A DNA stretch of 64,000 nucleotides from Hyperoplus lanceolatus (taxonomy: Eukaryota > Chordata > Actinopteri > Uranoscopiformes > Ammodytidae): contig CM049404.1 in assembly GCA_026929865.2 (NCBI GenBank), positions 16,009,501 to 16,073,500 on the forward strand, written 5' to 3'. Below, one piece after another: positions 48,360 to 61,045 of the stretch; within the stretch, counting starts at the first letter, position 1; each line of letters opens with the position of its first letter. The notes under the pieces are model-generated. The model was not told the DNA's origin. It searched no databases and saw only the letters and a program-made list of their open reading frames with translations. The translations under genes and the position numbers were made by a program.

Positions 48360-50548
48360 ATACCAAAGTGTTCAACAAGCCAGGCGTGTGTGTGAAAGTT
48401 CTCAGCCTGGACCCTCACACCTGTCAGCTTCAGGATGATATGGCTCAGTTAGCAGACTGTGCTATTCCCACTGAACTAAGAGTGAGGGCATGGTCGCATA
48501 AATATATAAACACAAGTGGTTTTAATAAGGCTTTTTTTTAACTTGACTTATTCTGTTGACTCTATCCAGGTCGGATTCGGTGAACTCCCCTTTAACCGAG
48601 TCGATCAGTTCCCCACCTATCCCGACATATGCTTCAGAGTTGATGGCTACAATTTTTTGTGTCATAAGGTAAATACTATGAAGCTCACTACAACATTTCT
48701 AACATTGCAGCACCCAAAGCCTTGCCAGGGTTTGGTTGCTTAAAAGGCTTTTTGGTGATTCACTGTGTGCTTGTGTTTTTGTCTCTAGGCGTTTTTTTGT
48801 GGACGTAGTGATTATTTTAAAGCCTTGTTGAAGGACCACTTCAGTGAGGGCGAGCAGCTGCAGTCCCAGCCCAGCACCCCAGTGATTACTTTACACAACA
48901 TCACCCATGAAATATTTATCCACGTCATGTATTACATCTACACTGATGACACAGAGGTTAGTGCACCGTGTTTTGATATATATTTTTTAGATTCTTTATC
49001 AGGGATGCCAACTTGTCATTCATTCAGTGAGAAAATTAAAAACAGTTGTTTGTCAGTCTGCCAGCATGATGAGTCATACAAGATTGTTAAACATAAGCTA
49101 CACCTTTTTATGGATGTTTTTTGTAACTGACAAACTAGTTGCAAGAAAGAAATGAGAGTGTGTGTAGGGACAGACAGCGGGGTCATGAATATTCAGTTTA
49201 ACATTCACCCTAGTTACTGAGTTTCATCATATTTTCACAACTTGACTTGTTTGCATCCTTGACCTGTGTTACATTCTAAACGTACATGTGCATGCACCAT
49301 AAAGTACAATAATGCAAATGTTGTATGACCTTTGAGAATGCAGCCTGTGATTGTACAGGCCTCCACACACAAAAAAAAATCATACACAAAAGCCAGGAAA
49401 AAACTGAAAAATTGTTGATAGTTGAAATTTGCGCATGTGAACCCCTTTAAATGTTATGTTACTTGAGTACTGGCCATTAATACTCATCTGACAGCTCACT
49501 GGATGTTTTTATTTATGTTTATGTTTTTATGTCCAGCTAACATCAGAAAATGCATTGGACGTGCTGTGCGTGGCCGACATGTATTTGCTGCCGGGGCTGA
49601 AGCGTGTTTGCGGGAAGACGCTCGCTCAGAACATATGCGAGGACAATGTTGTGTACATATGGAAGACAGCAAAGCTTTTCCGTCTCTCTCGGCTGGAGGA
49701 TCAGTGTGCAGAGTTCATGGCCAAGATCATTTATCAGGTAGGTGTAAGAGGCTTCATTTGAGCTGGATAACACGAGGGTGTCGCAGCTGCTGGCTGAAAT
49801 GCACTTCACCAATTCAAACCTTCTTTTGTATTATGTTACATTTATGGATGGTTATACCTTGTGTTGCGTCAGCAAGTGCATTAATTATGCTCCAGGCATG
49901 TATACAAATAGTTTTATCTTCTCATCTAAACTCTTGTAAAGAAAGCGATTAAGCATATTTCCCAAAACACCAAACTATTTCCTTTTAAAGTGCTTCCATA
50001 GAGGGATCTAGCTTTCTAAAACACCTAAATACATAACCTGCTTTTTGATTGTTATGTGAACTCTCCTCCGAACCAGTGACGTTGTTTGGGAAATGTCTTA
50101 AGTACATAGTAGTTTACAGAAAAGCAGCATAAAGTGGAAGCCAAGAAAATAAAAATAAACAGCTAAAAGACACATAGGAGGAAGTTAAGATCACAAGTCA
50201 CAAGATTTGTGAAAAAAAAAAATATTTTTGAATTTAAACGTCAGGAATAAAAAATACAAACACAACAAAAACACATGCCCATTATTATACTTTCTGAATA
50301 CATTCACACCTGTGTGCCTTGTCTAACCTGTCTTGTCACAGCTGGTGGAACAGCCTGAGTTTGCAGAGATCATCAAGGAGGATGCAGAGTCTCTGGAGGA
50401 CCGTCACGAGACCGACTCTGTCCCCCTGGTGGACGACATCCGCTACCACATCGCCAACAACGTGCAGACGTACAGCGCCATCGAGGAGGCCAACCAGAAG
50501 CTGGAGACCCTGGAGGAGCTTCTCTGCAGCATCAACATTGACTGCTGA
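43620..50548 (+). CDS. abtb1: Ankyrin repeat and BTB domain-containing protein 1
   Basis: Twelve exons: 43620-43675, 44478-44540, 44627-44682, 44819-44963, 45130-45289, 45376-45421, 46621-46737, 48369-48481, 48570-48668, 48789-48956, 49537-49737 and 50342-50548. They sum to 1431 bp, or 476 residues; human ABTB1 is about 478. The N-terminus starts MDVYDLFSSCKKGD and carries ankyrin repeats (YYACLCGHEELVQYLLANG). The first BTB domain starts at SDVKFLVHGQIFTAHRCVLS and the second at YPDICFRVDGYNFLCHKAFF. The C-terminus ends in an acidic coil (EEANQKLETLEELL). ABTB1/BPOZ is described as a BTB adaptor for CUL3-type ubiquitin ligation and as a PTEN-responsive growth regulator; that role is from family knowledge. 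All splice sites are GT/AG and in phase. Intron 7 holds a 1.46-kb Tc1 element. Confidence 0.96.
46796..48257. mobile_element. Palindromic (snap-back) Tc1-like element in abtb1 intron 7
   Basis: The ends CAGTGTTGTGCGAAAG and its inverse CTTTCGCACGACACTG are flanked by TA (46794-46795 and 48258-48259), the Tc1/mariner target. Outer inverted arms are 46796-47018 and 48031-48257. The inverted match continues inward, 47159-47441 against 47741-48026, and covers the helix-turn-helix end of the transposase (TVRQIIYKWRA-like and LPRSG) in opposite directions. About 140 bp (47019-47158) is missing from the right arm. A 300-bp unique loop (47442-47740) carries more transposase relic on the minus strand. 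Multiple stops make it inactive. Confidence 0.88.
48313..48356. repeat. abtb1: (TC)n tract forming the polypyrimidine tract of abtb1 exon 8
   Basis: About 22 TC units end 12 bases before exon 8 (acceptor ACCAAAG|TG). The actual acceptor is purine-rich, so recognition probably leans on this variable tract. Confidence 0.85.
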
Positions 50549-51385
50549 GCGGGCGGCAGGTTTCGGAAGGGTTTGTGTAAAGTTTTTTAAAATGTGGAGG
50601 CTTTTCGGGAAGGGGACATGTGTACAGAGGAAAAACATATGCGTCAGTTTTATGCTATTCACAGTGAATCGTAAAGAATATATATTTTCCAAGGATGTCC
50701 TGGTGTTACAGGGGCATATTCAGTTTAAGTTGGCTGTTGAAAGTTTCTTTGAGTGAGACGTATCAAATGTGAGACATATTTAGGACAGAGTATCTTTGAA
50801 TTGCTCGTGCATGAATTTATTTTATTTATTTGAGCCATTTTATGTCACTACTAGAATTTGGATCTGATTATTTAGCTTTAGTTTTTCAAAAGTACTTTGG
50901 CTCCTAACTCGTCACCATTATAAGAAATGTATTCTATTTTCATGGGAATAGAAAGGTGAATGAGTGCATACCATTCAATGAAAAGTGGGTAACCTTTTAC
51001 TTATTTTGAAGTGACATAGAATATAGTTTTATGATGGATTTTTTTCTGCACAGAAGCATGACGCTTTCATATTGTACTTAATTAGATTTGCTGGTAGAAA
51101 CCCACCTACTACTTACACCTATCTCTGTAGCATACTACTGCACTTTGTTTAAACAAACAACAAAAACAAATTTCCTGATTCCGTGTACAGCAGCAAAACT
51201 ACAGAAATCATGCTGTTACTAAACTGTTTGCGTGCAAAATCCACCTTCAAAGTACATACATATACATTTGTTTTTATTTTTTTCCTAATTTTGATATCAT
51301 ACATTTGTTCAGTCTCACCCTTCTATTATGTAAAATGATACATAACTGCTATTGGGTTTTGCAATTAAAGGTGACATTGCAAGCA
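50549..51385 (+). other. abtb1: abtb1 3' UTR and polyadenylation region
   Basis: Untranslated sequence after the stop. ATTAAA at 51364-51369 (GCAATTAAAGG) is the best polyadenylation signal candidate. The extent is inferred. Confidence 0.5.
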
Positions 51386-52980
51386 TGAGTAGTGTTTTAT
51401 TCAACATCAGAAATGTTGATGTGCGTCATTGTGGCTTTGTAATTACTTGATGACTCGTATGATTCTTCATGGCATTTTTATTCTAGCCACACTAGCAGCA
51501 TGGTTCAAGGGATTTGCCATGACATGAGGTCCAGACATTCACAGGATGATCTGCAATCACTCTGATGATCCCCCTGACCTTTCATCTAGCGCCTTCAACT
51601 TGTCAGTTTTGTCCCGTAGTCCTACTTTGGTTTATGACTTGTGGTTTATGAGGAATGAATAACATCCCATCAATGTCAGCATCACTACTAACTCTTGAAC
51701 TCCCTTTAGCTAGCATTTATAATTAGTATATTAACATTTAATGAATTGTTTTTAACACTACAACTGTAAGAAGATTTAATAACATTTTAAATGGTTTATT
51801 AATGTTCAGTATTTATCAACAATTTAACCATTAATGACACATCTTCAATAAAGTCAGCTGTGTTTCATTCATTATCTATTCATACATTAGCCTCAACTCA
51901 TGGCTGTCCACAGGATGTCTGCATAGCGGCAAATTATAGTGTGATTAATATTATTATTAACCTATGTTTACAGCAGATTATAAATCCTAAATAAGAGTGT
52001 TAGGGTGTCCCACTACACATAATTTTAAAGCTTAAGAGAAAATGCTAAGAATCAAGATGTTATAGATGGCACAGATGGAGTTGAGTGAATCAGAGGAGCC
52101 CCTTCCATGAATTAACATTCTGAGATCAAGTTCACTTACGCACCTAATGGTGGCGCCATTCCTCTGCTTAATATCACTATGTTTCTGGATGAGTTGACTC
52201 TGACCTTACAATGCCTGTTCCTTAAAAAGAAACACAGCTCCTCATGCATTGTGGGAAACAAATAAATCTCTCATCCAGGTCTCTGAATTCATGGAAACGT
52301 GTTCTGAATAGGGCTGTTAGACAGTTGTCCATTTTTCAAGTCCCTCCTACATCACTAGTCCACAAAGGTGTGACATTGAAGCAGTCAGCAGCGGGCCACT
52401 GTTATATGTTTGCAGTGATTTAAATGCGTGCTTCAGACAGTGTACTTGCGCCATAGTTTCTAATAGGTGTCCCCTGTTGGTTCCATCGGTCTAATTTCAA
52501 AGAGTATTTGAGGAGAAGACAAAGCTGTACGTCACCTTAATGGAGCCCTGAGGTTCAGAGCCATGGGTGAGCTCAAATCTCTCACAGGGAGCAAACTGTG
52601 GAGAAGAGAAGCTCTTAATACACATTAAAGTACAACTCAACCCAAACACTGTGGCCATCATTCAGACAACAAAGCCCTTGGCATCCAGCCCAGCGCTTTG
52701 ACGGTTTACACGTTAATGAACAATATAGCCTACAGCAAAAATAGTAATTACCCCAGCAAACTGCCTTTGCAAATGTTTTCTGGCTGTTGCCAAGCAACTC
52801 GGTGTATGCTAGTCCTGGTCTTGGGTGGGAAAGTCCAGTACAATGGGTTTCAGATTAACATCGCACTGCATGGAAACATTTATGTTTATCCTCTGCACAG
52901 GAAGAACTCATCATTCTTATCCCTTTATTGAATGAGTAACATATAGAAATGATGATATTTGACAAGTGCTATTTATCTTT
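51386..52980. other. Intergenic DNA, nothing recognised
   Basis: No exon chain, tandem repeat or mobile element could be supported. Confidence 0.5.
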
Positions 52981-53027
52981 ATTCCATTCCCCTATTTTTA
53001 TTTCAATGGTCACTTTGTTAGATTTCC

Positions 53028-53338
53028 ATGGAGACTGTGTTTACTCAGCCAGTCTCCTCTCCACCCACACATCAAAACTCCGCAGCCTTGGCGACAGAGC
53101 CTTCTCCAGGGCAGCTCCCAGGCTCTGGAACAGCCTTCCCCAACATATCCGTGACTCTGAGTCCCTCACCTTCTTCCAATCCCACCTCAAGACCCATCTT
53201 TTCTCCCTCGCCTACCCCTAGTTCACCCACCAACCCAACTCTACATGTTCTTTTTTTTTTTATTGTTGTTTTGTAAAGCGCTCTGAGTGAGAGAAGAGCG
53301 CTATATAAATAAAAAGTATTATTATTATTATTATTACA
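53028..53338 (+). mobile_element. 3' end of an L2-like LINE
   Basis: Encodes the conserved C-terminus RSLGDRAFSRAAPRLWNSLP followed by a SLTFFQSHLKTHLFS stretch and a stop. Then comes the typical fish tail GCGCTCTGAGTG...GAGCGCTATATAAATAAAA and (TTA)n. The rest of the element is absent. Confidence 0.85.
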
Positions 53339-53659
53339 AGACAAACCGGCCTCTCTCTCTCTCTATGATAGCAGCTGGGCGCCTCAGTTATTGTTCTATG
53401 CCTCTCCACCTTCCCACACCAAGTCAGAGCAGGAGAGAGTGAAGACTAAACAACTATAGATTCTGGAATTAGTTGAAAAGCAACACTTTGCAGTTAGATT
53501 TGGCCTTAAAAGGAAATTTTTCCTCAAAGGTTTGTCTGTTAGCAGCTCTAACAATGGCTATGACAGACAGTTGCCCACTTTGACCCAGACTGAATTATCC
53601 CAACAACTAGTGGAAATATGTAGATGAAATGTTGTGACGGTAGCATGGTCCCCAAAGGA

Positions 53660-54599
53660 TCAGGCCTAACTACATTTGATTTAGTTTTTATTTCAGACAT
53701 CCACATACAAAACAAAATGAAAAGCATGGAAATACAATAAATATGCCTGAAAAGGAGCAGGAAGAAGTATACACTTATTTAATCCTACCCCTTTCCTTAA
53801 AAAAATTAAAAATCAATAAAAAAATAAAATAAAAAATAATAATTATATTCGCTTCTCTTATCCATATATTCTCTGTACTATTGGCGATACTATATTTGCC
53901 ATTTATATACAACTTAATATACTATACATTTTTTATATTTTATATATTTATACAATGCATATATCTATATTTATATTTATAAACAATCAATATATCCATA
54001 TATACATACATATCTATACAATCAGTATATATATCCATATAATTATAATTACCTTCTTACTTCACACCCTCATCCCTGTACCTATTGAAAATCATTGCTT
54101 TGAACCTTTTTTTAAACTGGATCATGTTTGGACATTGCTTTAGCTCCATGCTCATCCCATTCCACAGTTTCACACCCCCAATTGAGATGCAATGACATTT
54201 TAAAGTCATGCGTACCGCCAGTGTCTTAAAGTTTAACTGTTGCCTCAAATTGTAACCCCCCTCTCGGTCAAAAACAAGTTTTTGAATGTTACCTGGTAGG
54301 AGATTATTTCTAGCTTTGAACATGATTTGTGCTACTTGATATTCAACCAGGTCATTGAACTTTATGATACGGGAATGTAAAAAGAGGAGGTTGGTGTGAT
54401 CATAATATCCAGCTTTATTGATTATTCTTATGGCTCGTTTTTGAAGTGTGACTAATGGTACATTGGTGAGCCTCCTGATTTTACTTATTGTGCCTTTAGT
54501 AGGATGAAGTCTTTCTCTTTTACTGAGATATTTCTTCACTTCCTCATGGTTCACATTTGTAATTTGTATGTGAAATGTCTCAACGACTATCAAGTGCAT
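53660..54599 (-). mobile_element. 3' fragment of another LINE (RT C-terminus and 3' UTR)
   Basis: The minus-strand frame 54599-54057 reads like the end of a non-LTR polyprotein: LQKRAIRIINKAGYYDHTN, REGGYNLRQQLNFKTL and GGVKLWNGMSMELKQCPN. The AT-rich stretch 53660-54050, including GGAGCAGGAAGAAGTATACA, matches the style of this family's 3' UTR. It is truncated at the 5' side. Confidence 0.8.
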
Positions 54600-55164
54600 T
54601 TCCCATCTCCAAATGATTTGTTACATTATTCTCTGACATTTCACCCAGCACCATCATCGGGTCAGAACTTTATCTTGTCTAATAATTGTTTTTTTTCAAA
54701 ATATCTGCAAAAACAATTCCCATAATCCTCATGTGAATATTGTGTGTAACGCTAATCAGCTAATGTTAGCACAGTAAATAACAGCCACACAGAGCCGCTG
54801 GCTTGTTTTTCTCACCTTGATTATGTAACTCTTTTGTTGTTGGTTAATGTGACTAAATCTATTTGGATCTCATGGTCAGTAGTTTCTTGGCTCAGTGGCA
54901 AAAACTTTGTAGCATGTCGAGCAGTTAATCAGATTTGTTCCCTTGCCCTTTATGATGCTATTTTAGTTTTTATAGTTTACAATGGTAGCCTTACAATAAC
55001 ACATAATAAACTCAATGATGCATATCAATTTGCTCCTATGTTAGACATTGAAACAGAGCACACGCCTTTTAATTGTGATTCAAATCCTCATTTACTCTTT
55101 ATTTACAAGTAAAATGCATTAGTTTAAATATCAAGTTGCACGCTACACGTTACAACCACACATG

Positions 55165-55940
55165 TACATTTATTTTATTGGGATTCCATGTGATAGACCA
55201 ACACACAGTGGCGCATAATTTTGAAATGGAATGAAAATGAACCATGGTTTTCAATTTTTTGATGAATAAAAAACATAAAAGTGTGGCGAGCAAAAGTATT
55301 CAGCCCCCCTGAGTCAGTACTTTGTATATCTATCGCTGCAATTACAGCTGCAAATCTATTGGTGTATGTCTCTACCACTTACAGTGTGCACATCTACAGA
55401 CTGACATTTTTGCCCATTCTTCATTGCAAAATAGCTCAAGCGTCAGGTTCAGCTTCAGATTGGGTGGAGAGCGTCTGTGAACAGCAATTTTCAAGTATTT
55501 CTACATATTCTGAATTGTATTTAGGTCAGGACCTTGACTGGGCCATTCTAACACATGACCATGCTTTGATCTAAACCATTCCATTGTAGATCTACCTGTT
55601 TGTTTAGGGTCAATGTCCTGCTGGAAGGTGAACCTCCACCCCAGTCTCAACTCTTTTGCAGACTCTAACAGGTTTTCTGCCCTGTATTTGGCTCCATCCA
55701 TCTTCCCATCAACTCTGACCAGCTTCCCTGTCTCTGCTGATGAAAAGCACCCCCACAGCATGTTGCTGCCACCACCATGTTTTACAGTGGGGATGGTGTA
55801 TTCAGTGTGATGTGCAGTGTTAGTTTTTCAACACAGATAGCGTTTTGTATTCAGGCCAAACACTTCAAGTTTGGTCTGATCTGACCAGAGCACATTTCTC
55901 CAATGTCCCCTGTTCAAATTATGACTCATATTCTGTCATG
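55165..55940 (-). mobile_element. 5'-truncated Tc1-like transposase relic
   Basis: The minus-strand frame 55761-55501 holds [31 protein letters not shown] and [15 protein letters not shown], which span the DDE catalytic region of Tc1 transposases. The C-terminal piece (VETYTNRFAAVIAA) follows at 55378. Altered family residues and frame breaks show it is dead. The DNA-binding half is missing. Confidence 0.88.
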
Positions 55941-56679
55941 AGTCTACTACAGTCCTTAAAAAAATGTTTTGCCCTGGTGATTTCCATTTATTTTCAGAAG
56001 GAAAATAAATCTTAAAGAGGGCAGCAAAGGGTAAAATATCTTGGCTCTTGACTCGTGCCACTGCATGACTCACAGACCCTTGACTGTGACTTCTGTCTCC
56101 TCATATGGGTCTGCAAGGGCAGAAAATTACCAGAGAAAGAAACAGCTCTGTTTCCTGCTTGTTCTAACTCACTGAAAAAATAAGGTTATTATCCATCTAG
56201 GTGTTGGTTTGACTCCTGTGTGTCCAGTGCAATAAATACAATGTACAGACAAGAAAGGTTTTTCTTTTTTTCTTTTGAGGATTTCAGTTTCCCTTTACAG
56301 GCGATATATCTCATGTGGTACATTCATACTTATTTCAATAGTTTCTGCCATGTAGATTTGGCTGTTTCATAATAATACATTTGTATTTCAGGTGCATATA
56401 TAGGAGGTGTGGAGAACACACAGGGCGGTGTCATTCACACCAACTGTCCACCTGTCTTTCCAGGAACAAAGTTGAGAGATGTTATTCTATTTTTGGCTCA
56501 CATGTGGGATTGATTTCATGAATAACATGAACAGAAGGCTGCTGGTGATCAAACATAAAGCTGATGACAAGTAAGATCTATGTTTTATTTGAGTATTTCC
56601 ATTTTATGCGACTTTATACTCTTACTTCACTGCTTTTTCAAAGGTAAATATTGTACCTTAGTGTATTGTTAGTTACGAT

Positions 56680-56792
56680 GGTTATGCGGCCCAGGAAAGG
56701 GAGGTTTGGGGCCCCCTGCTGGAGCAATTGCCGCCAGGACAAGACCTCGGAGAAGCGAATGAAGATGAGTGATGAGTGAGTGAGTGAGTGAG
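56680..56792 (+). mobile_element. 3' tail of an RTE-type LINE with (TGAG)n end
   Basis: GGGGCCCCCTGCTGGAGCAA, then CCTCGGAGAAGCGAATGAAG and a TGAG/GAGT run resemble the 3' end of fish RTE-clade elements. Only the tail is present. Confidence 0.55.
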
Positions 56793-59290
56793 TTACTGGT
56801 TTTGTTGCAGCAGTTGCCATACGTTGTCAGATATTTTACTTCAGTAAAAATATCAAATGTGAACAAAGGCTCTGGAGCGGAGTCTTGCATTGACAATCCT
56901 GCTAAAGTAAAAGCACCCGGGTAATTAGTCAGTATGATCAGCAAAATATACTTCAAACGTTTAAGTACTTGTTATTTAGAATAATGAAGGTTAAGGTAAT
57001 TTAAACATACTCTGTAATGTGGGGGATTTTAGTCTGTATATATTATATTTTATACACGGATAATTTATATTTTGTTTAAAAAATAAATATGTTGAGTAAC
57101 TTACGATTACGATTTTATGTGCAAAAGCTATCACAAACTTATAAAATAGGACCCATTGATGTAGATGTAGTGTTTGAATGAGGTATAATGGTCTACACCT
57201 GCAGCAGCTGCAAATTTCAAATGCTGCTCAAAATAATACTATAACTCTGATAGGGTCCATTCTGTTCCATAATGAGTACTTGTACGTCTCATACATTTGT
57301 ATACAACATAACTCAAAATAGAATTGACAATTGATGAAGAAAAAAATAAAGATTTAAAAAAAAAAAATAGACACAAAAATGCAAAGAGCGAAATAGAGAT
57401 GCCTATACCGTGAAATGGGGTATGTATTTTTAAATGGTGGTAGGCCTCACACTTAATAAAGGGTCTGAATACTTCTTCCACCATTGGAGGATTAACAATC
57501 TCTTGTGTTTACAGGAGCACAATCTGCATTTTTACTATACTGTAACCATGGTTCCAACACTAAAGAATCAGGTTTAATTAGGACATCTGTCCAAAAGGTG
57601 TTAAAGCCATGACAGTGGTGTGTTCTGGAATGGACAGGCGTGCACATTTGTCCCCTGTCTATTGATTTGTCCTCTCAGGCGACACAAGACATAGGATAAC
57701 TCACTGCTGCTGTCCCTGTAAACATCCTGATTTGCTGTTATTTAGGGATTACCACCTGTGTGAGAAAAGTGGTAAGCCTGTACTTAACCAGAGAGACTGA
57801 CCTAAAAAGCTCAGGCGCCCTCTTCCACTCTCTGAATCTCACACACTACCTTTCTTTACTTTTTAATGGTTGTTGATGAAACTGACACAAAAAATAGATG
57901 CATTCATTTTGTCTGTACACTGTAGTTCCAGCCCCGGTCTTTGCGCCACAAATGGCCTGTTTTTATATTCTTTCAGGCAGACTTGGGACTTGGGCCGGTC
58001 TAGTTTCGTCCCAGCCAGCCATATGTAAGAAATGGCATGGTGAAGACGGCATTCAATTGAACAACAGGTTCCCGTCAAGAAAATCTCTTTATTGGATTGT
58101 CCTGAAACTAGATGGGTTCGGCAGCCAGTCACTTTCACCCACATTTCTACTTCCGACCCACGCAAGCACCGTGCTGGAGGAGGTCTAGAAAGTTGCATAA
58201 ACAGCCAGGCCCAAGCTTATCAACCAGGAATTCTGTTTATCTCCCTGCTCTGCATGGAGGCTCCTCTTGGAAGTGTGTGAGTCAGATGCTTACACTTAAC
58301 ATAGCCACGGTAATATGGGATTAAGCCTTACACGCTCCTCTGAAGTCTTAGCACAGGACATAGACAAGCAGGCAAACCGTTTGCCTTATTAGTCAGCTTT
58401 GACAAAGACTGCGGGCTCTCTGAGAAAGCTGGGTAAATATAGCCTATCTGGTCAATGTGTGTGTCAGAATTCCAGGAACAATGCCCCACATGCAGCAGCA
58501 CATGTCATTTGCTTGTGCTTTTATTTTTGTGTTTGTGTTTGAGTGTTCGTTGGTGTATACTGCAATGCAATGCTCCAGCCGAGGTGAGTCACAAGGTTGT
58601 CAGTGGAGAAGGCAGCCAGCTCTGCAGATACAAACGGCGTCTGCATGTGAGACAGGATTACACTGTTACCATGTGACTGGTCTGTCCTTAGGCAGACCTC
58701 TAACAAAAGACAGGCTAAATCCATTAAGGAAAACAACCTCTGCCCTCAAGCTCTTCAAATGTAAACAATCAAGAGGATGTCTGTGAGTAGATGCCTCAAG
58801 CCAGGCGCGTTTGGAAGAAGTCTCACAAAATCAAAGTAATAATCACTGAAGGGAGTAATTATGTCAGATATTTAGGCAAAGACAACAACTAGAAAACATT
58901 TGGTCACATGAGTGATTTTCACTGACAGATATGAACCGATAAAACAGCACTACATCTGCCTTTTTTTCTCCATTTATAATGTTAACCAATCATAAGTCAT
59001 AATTGTTCTTTTTCCAATTATATCTAACATTATTCTATAACATGTTCTCTTCTCCTTCTCTTATTTTACATTGTTGAGAGGAGAATGGGACTTGATAATT
59101 TTGTTGCCAATGACTGCTGCTGTAAAATGTGCATATGACAAATAAACCTCTTGGATTTTGCTGTTCTTGGTCTTCTGTTATTGTCTGAACAAACTGTAGG
59201 GTCATCAATGTCCATGTCTCATACGTTATGTATTTGCTGCTGTACTCAAATAATAATCCAGCAATAGATCTGTTCAGAAATAGCTCAATT
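56793..59290. other. Intergenic DNA, no gene assigned
   Basis: A poly-A-rich patch lies near 57355. A possible micro-exon flanked by splice-like signals (about 57748-57773) is discussed as a finding. Nothing else could be supported. Confidence 0.4.
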
Positions 59291-59460
59291 GGGGCGCCCT
59301 TAGCTCAGTGGGTAGGGCCCACCCCCCGCCCCCCCAGGGCCGTGCCCAGCAGCAGACCCGGGTTAAATTCCCGCCCGCAGTCCTTCTCTGCATGTCATTC
59401 CCCTATCTGCCCTATTTCACCTCTGTCTATTCACACTATCAATAAAGCATAAAAAATATA
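59291..59460 (+). mobile_element. tRNA-derived SINE
   Basis: An A-box-like TTAGCTCAGTGGGTAG, a decayed B box (GGGTTAAATTCC), then the CTGCATGTCATTCCCCTATC / CCTATTTCACCTCTGTCTA tail and an AATAAAGCAT end. Same tail family as the copies at 27750 and 33067. Confidence 0.8.
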
Positions 59461-61037
59461 TATGAAAAAAAAATTGTTCAATAGTAACCTAAATTAATCT
59501 GCAATACCTACATGTGTGACTACGAGTTTAAAGAGGTTCACACAAGTCAATTAAAAACATTTCAACATTTTATTGGAATTTACACTGTCATCAATGATAT
59601 TCTCCACAAAATCTGAATTTTGGTGCTTTGGCAATATTTCCCAATAATTTCAGCTCATTCATTCTCAGTCACAAAGCACTGAGACGACGTGGTAAATAGG
59701 CTGGACCTAATTCCTGTGTACATTCAGGGCACTGATTGGTGCTTTTCAGGTAGAAGCTCATGGAACCAAGTTAGAGAATGAATTTGGAGACAAAAGCTCA
59801 ACTTTTCTCAAATTTAAGGGCCATGTATGTACCAAAGCCAACTTAAACGTTAACATAATGTTGTCAAACTTCTCAAAGAAGCTTCAGTTTTATATGAATA
59901 GGAACTTAAAATTAATGTAGCCTTTAAAATCTATAATGGTCACAAAATAGTGTTTACAACATTGAGATAACCTGTCATTTTAGATCAGAATGGTTAGGAC
60001 GTTAACTCTCTTGGCGTGCCTGCCATTGTAAGATAAAGCTTTCTCTTTCCCTATGTGTGTTCAGCTACTTTAGATTCAAGGTTGGTTTTTGTCACAGTTA
60101 CAAACGGTAAGCGTCCAAACTTGCCTTTTCTTTCGGTCACTTTCCTGTTTCCTGGACATTCCGCCCTCAGGCATCAGAAAGCAATTGTCCTGCTGACAGC
60201 TTTTGTTTCTCTGCAGGGACAAACCATCGCTTAAACTCAAGGGGACTTGGTGCCTTTCAAACACACTTTGCTTTACAAGAATAACATTCAAAGTTGCTTC
60301 TAGCGCTAATGAGGAAATATCCCGGTAAAAGCCTACGCAGCATGTAAATAAGGAGGAAAAACAATAATATGTTCTTCCCGGTGATTCAATTTGAGTTCAT
60401 TTAGTTTTTTTCATAACATTGTACAATTAATTGCTTTCTAGCTCCCAATGTGAAAAAAACTAAACTGGCAAAATATTCTCAACATTAGTCAACATGTCTT
60501 TACTTCCTGTTTCTAAAAGAAGTTATCTTCCAGGACCAGGACTATTCCTTTTTTACCTTTGCCTCTCAGTTAAGAGCACATGATGATGTATTCAGGAACT
60601 CATGATGGACCTTCTATTAAAACACACCTGGATACTCATAGAGAGACACTTTACCTGCAAAACATGACGTACAAACACATGCCTGAGCCATCTGTTTGGC
60701 AAAGCTGATGCACCAGATTAGCACACAGGATTTCATGTTGAGTCTCTGCAGATATACGGTAAAATATACCGTTTAGTAAAAAACTAACTAAATAACTCAT
60801 CACTCAAATATCATAGTATTATGGCATTACTTTCTGATAAGACACCCTTTATAAATTGTTCATATTGTTGAATTAATGTTTAGTAACACTTCATAGATTA
60901 GTATTAATCTAAAAATATGAGCAGCCTTTGGGTTGCCAGGTTGTAAAAAACGACTTTTACCTTTAGATCATTTGACCCCTTATTTGCACAGCAATGCTCA
61001 CAGTCCTGTGAGGCAGCACCATGGACCTATTAGCACA
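59461..61037. other. Intergenic DNA, nothing recognised
   Basis: No exon series or repeat could be supported. Confidence 0.45.
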
Positions 61038-61045
61038 GACCTGAG

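Noticed and set aside
55501-55761. 86-codon minus-strand frame as a host gene
   Set aside because: It is a Tc1 transposase fragment with decayed family residues.
57240-57481. Second end of the Tc1 relic (ending GGGTCTGAATACTTCTTCC)
   Set aside because: It resembles a Tc1 terminus but could not be matched convincingly to the end near 55165; left unassigned.
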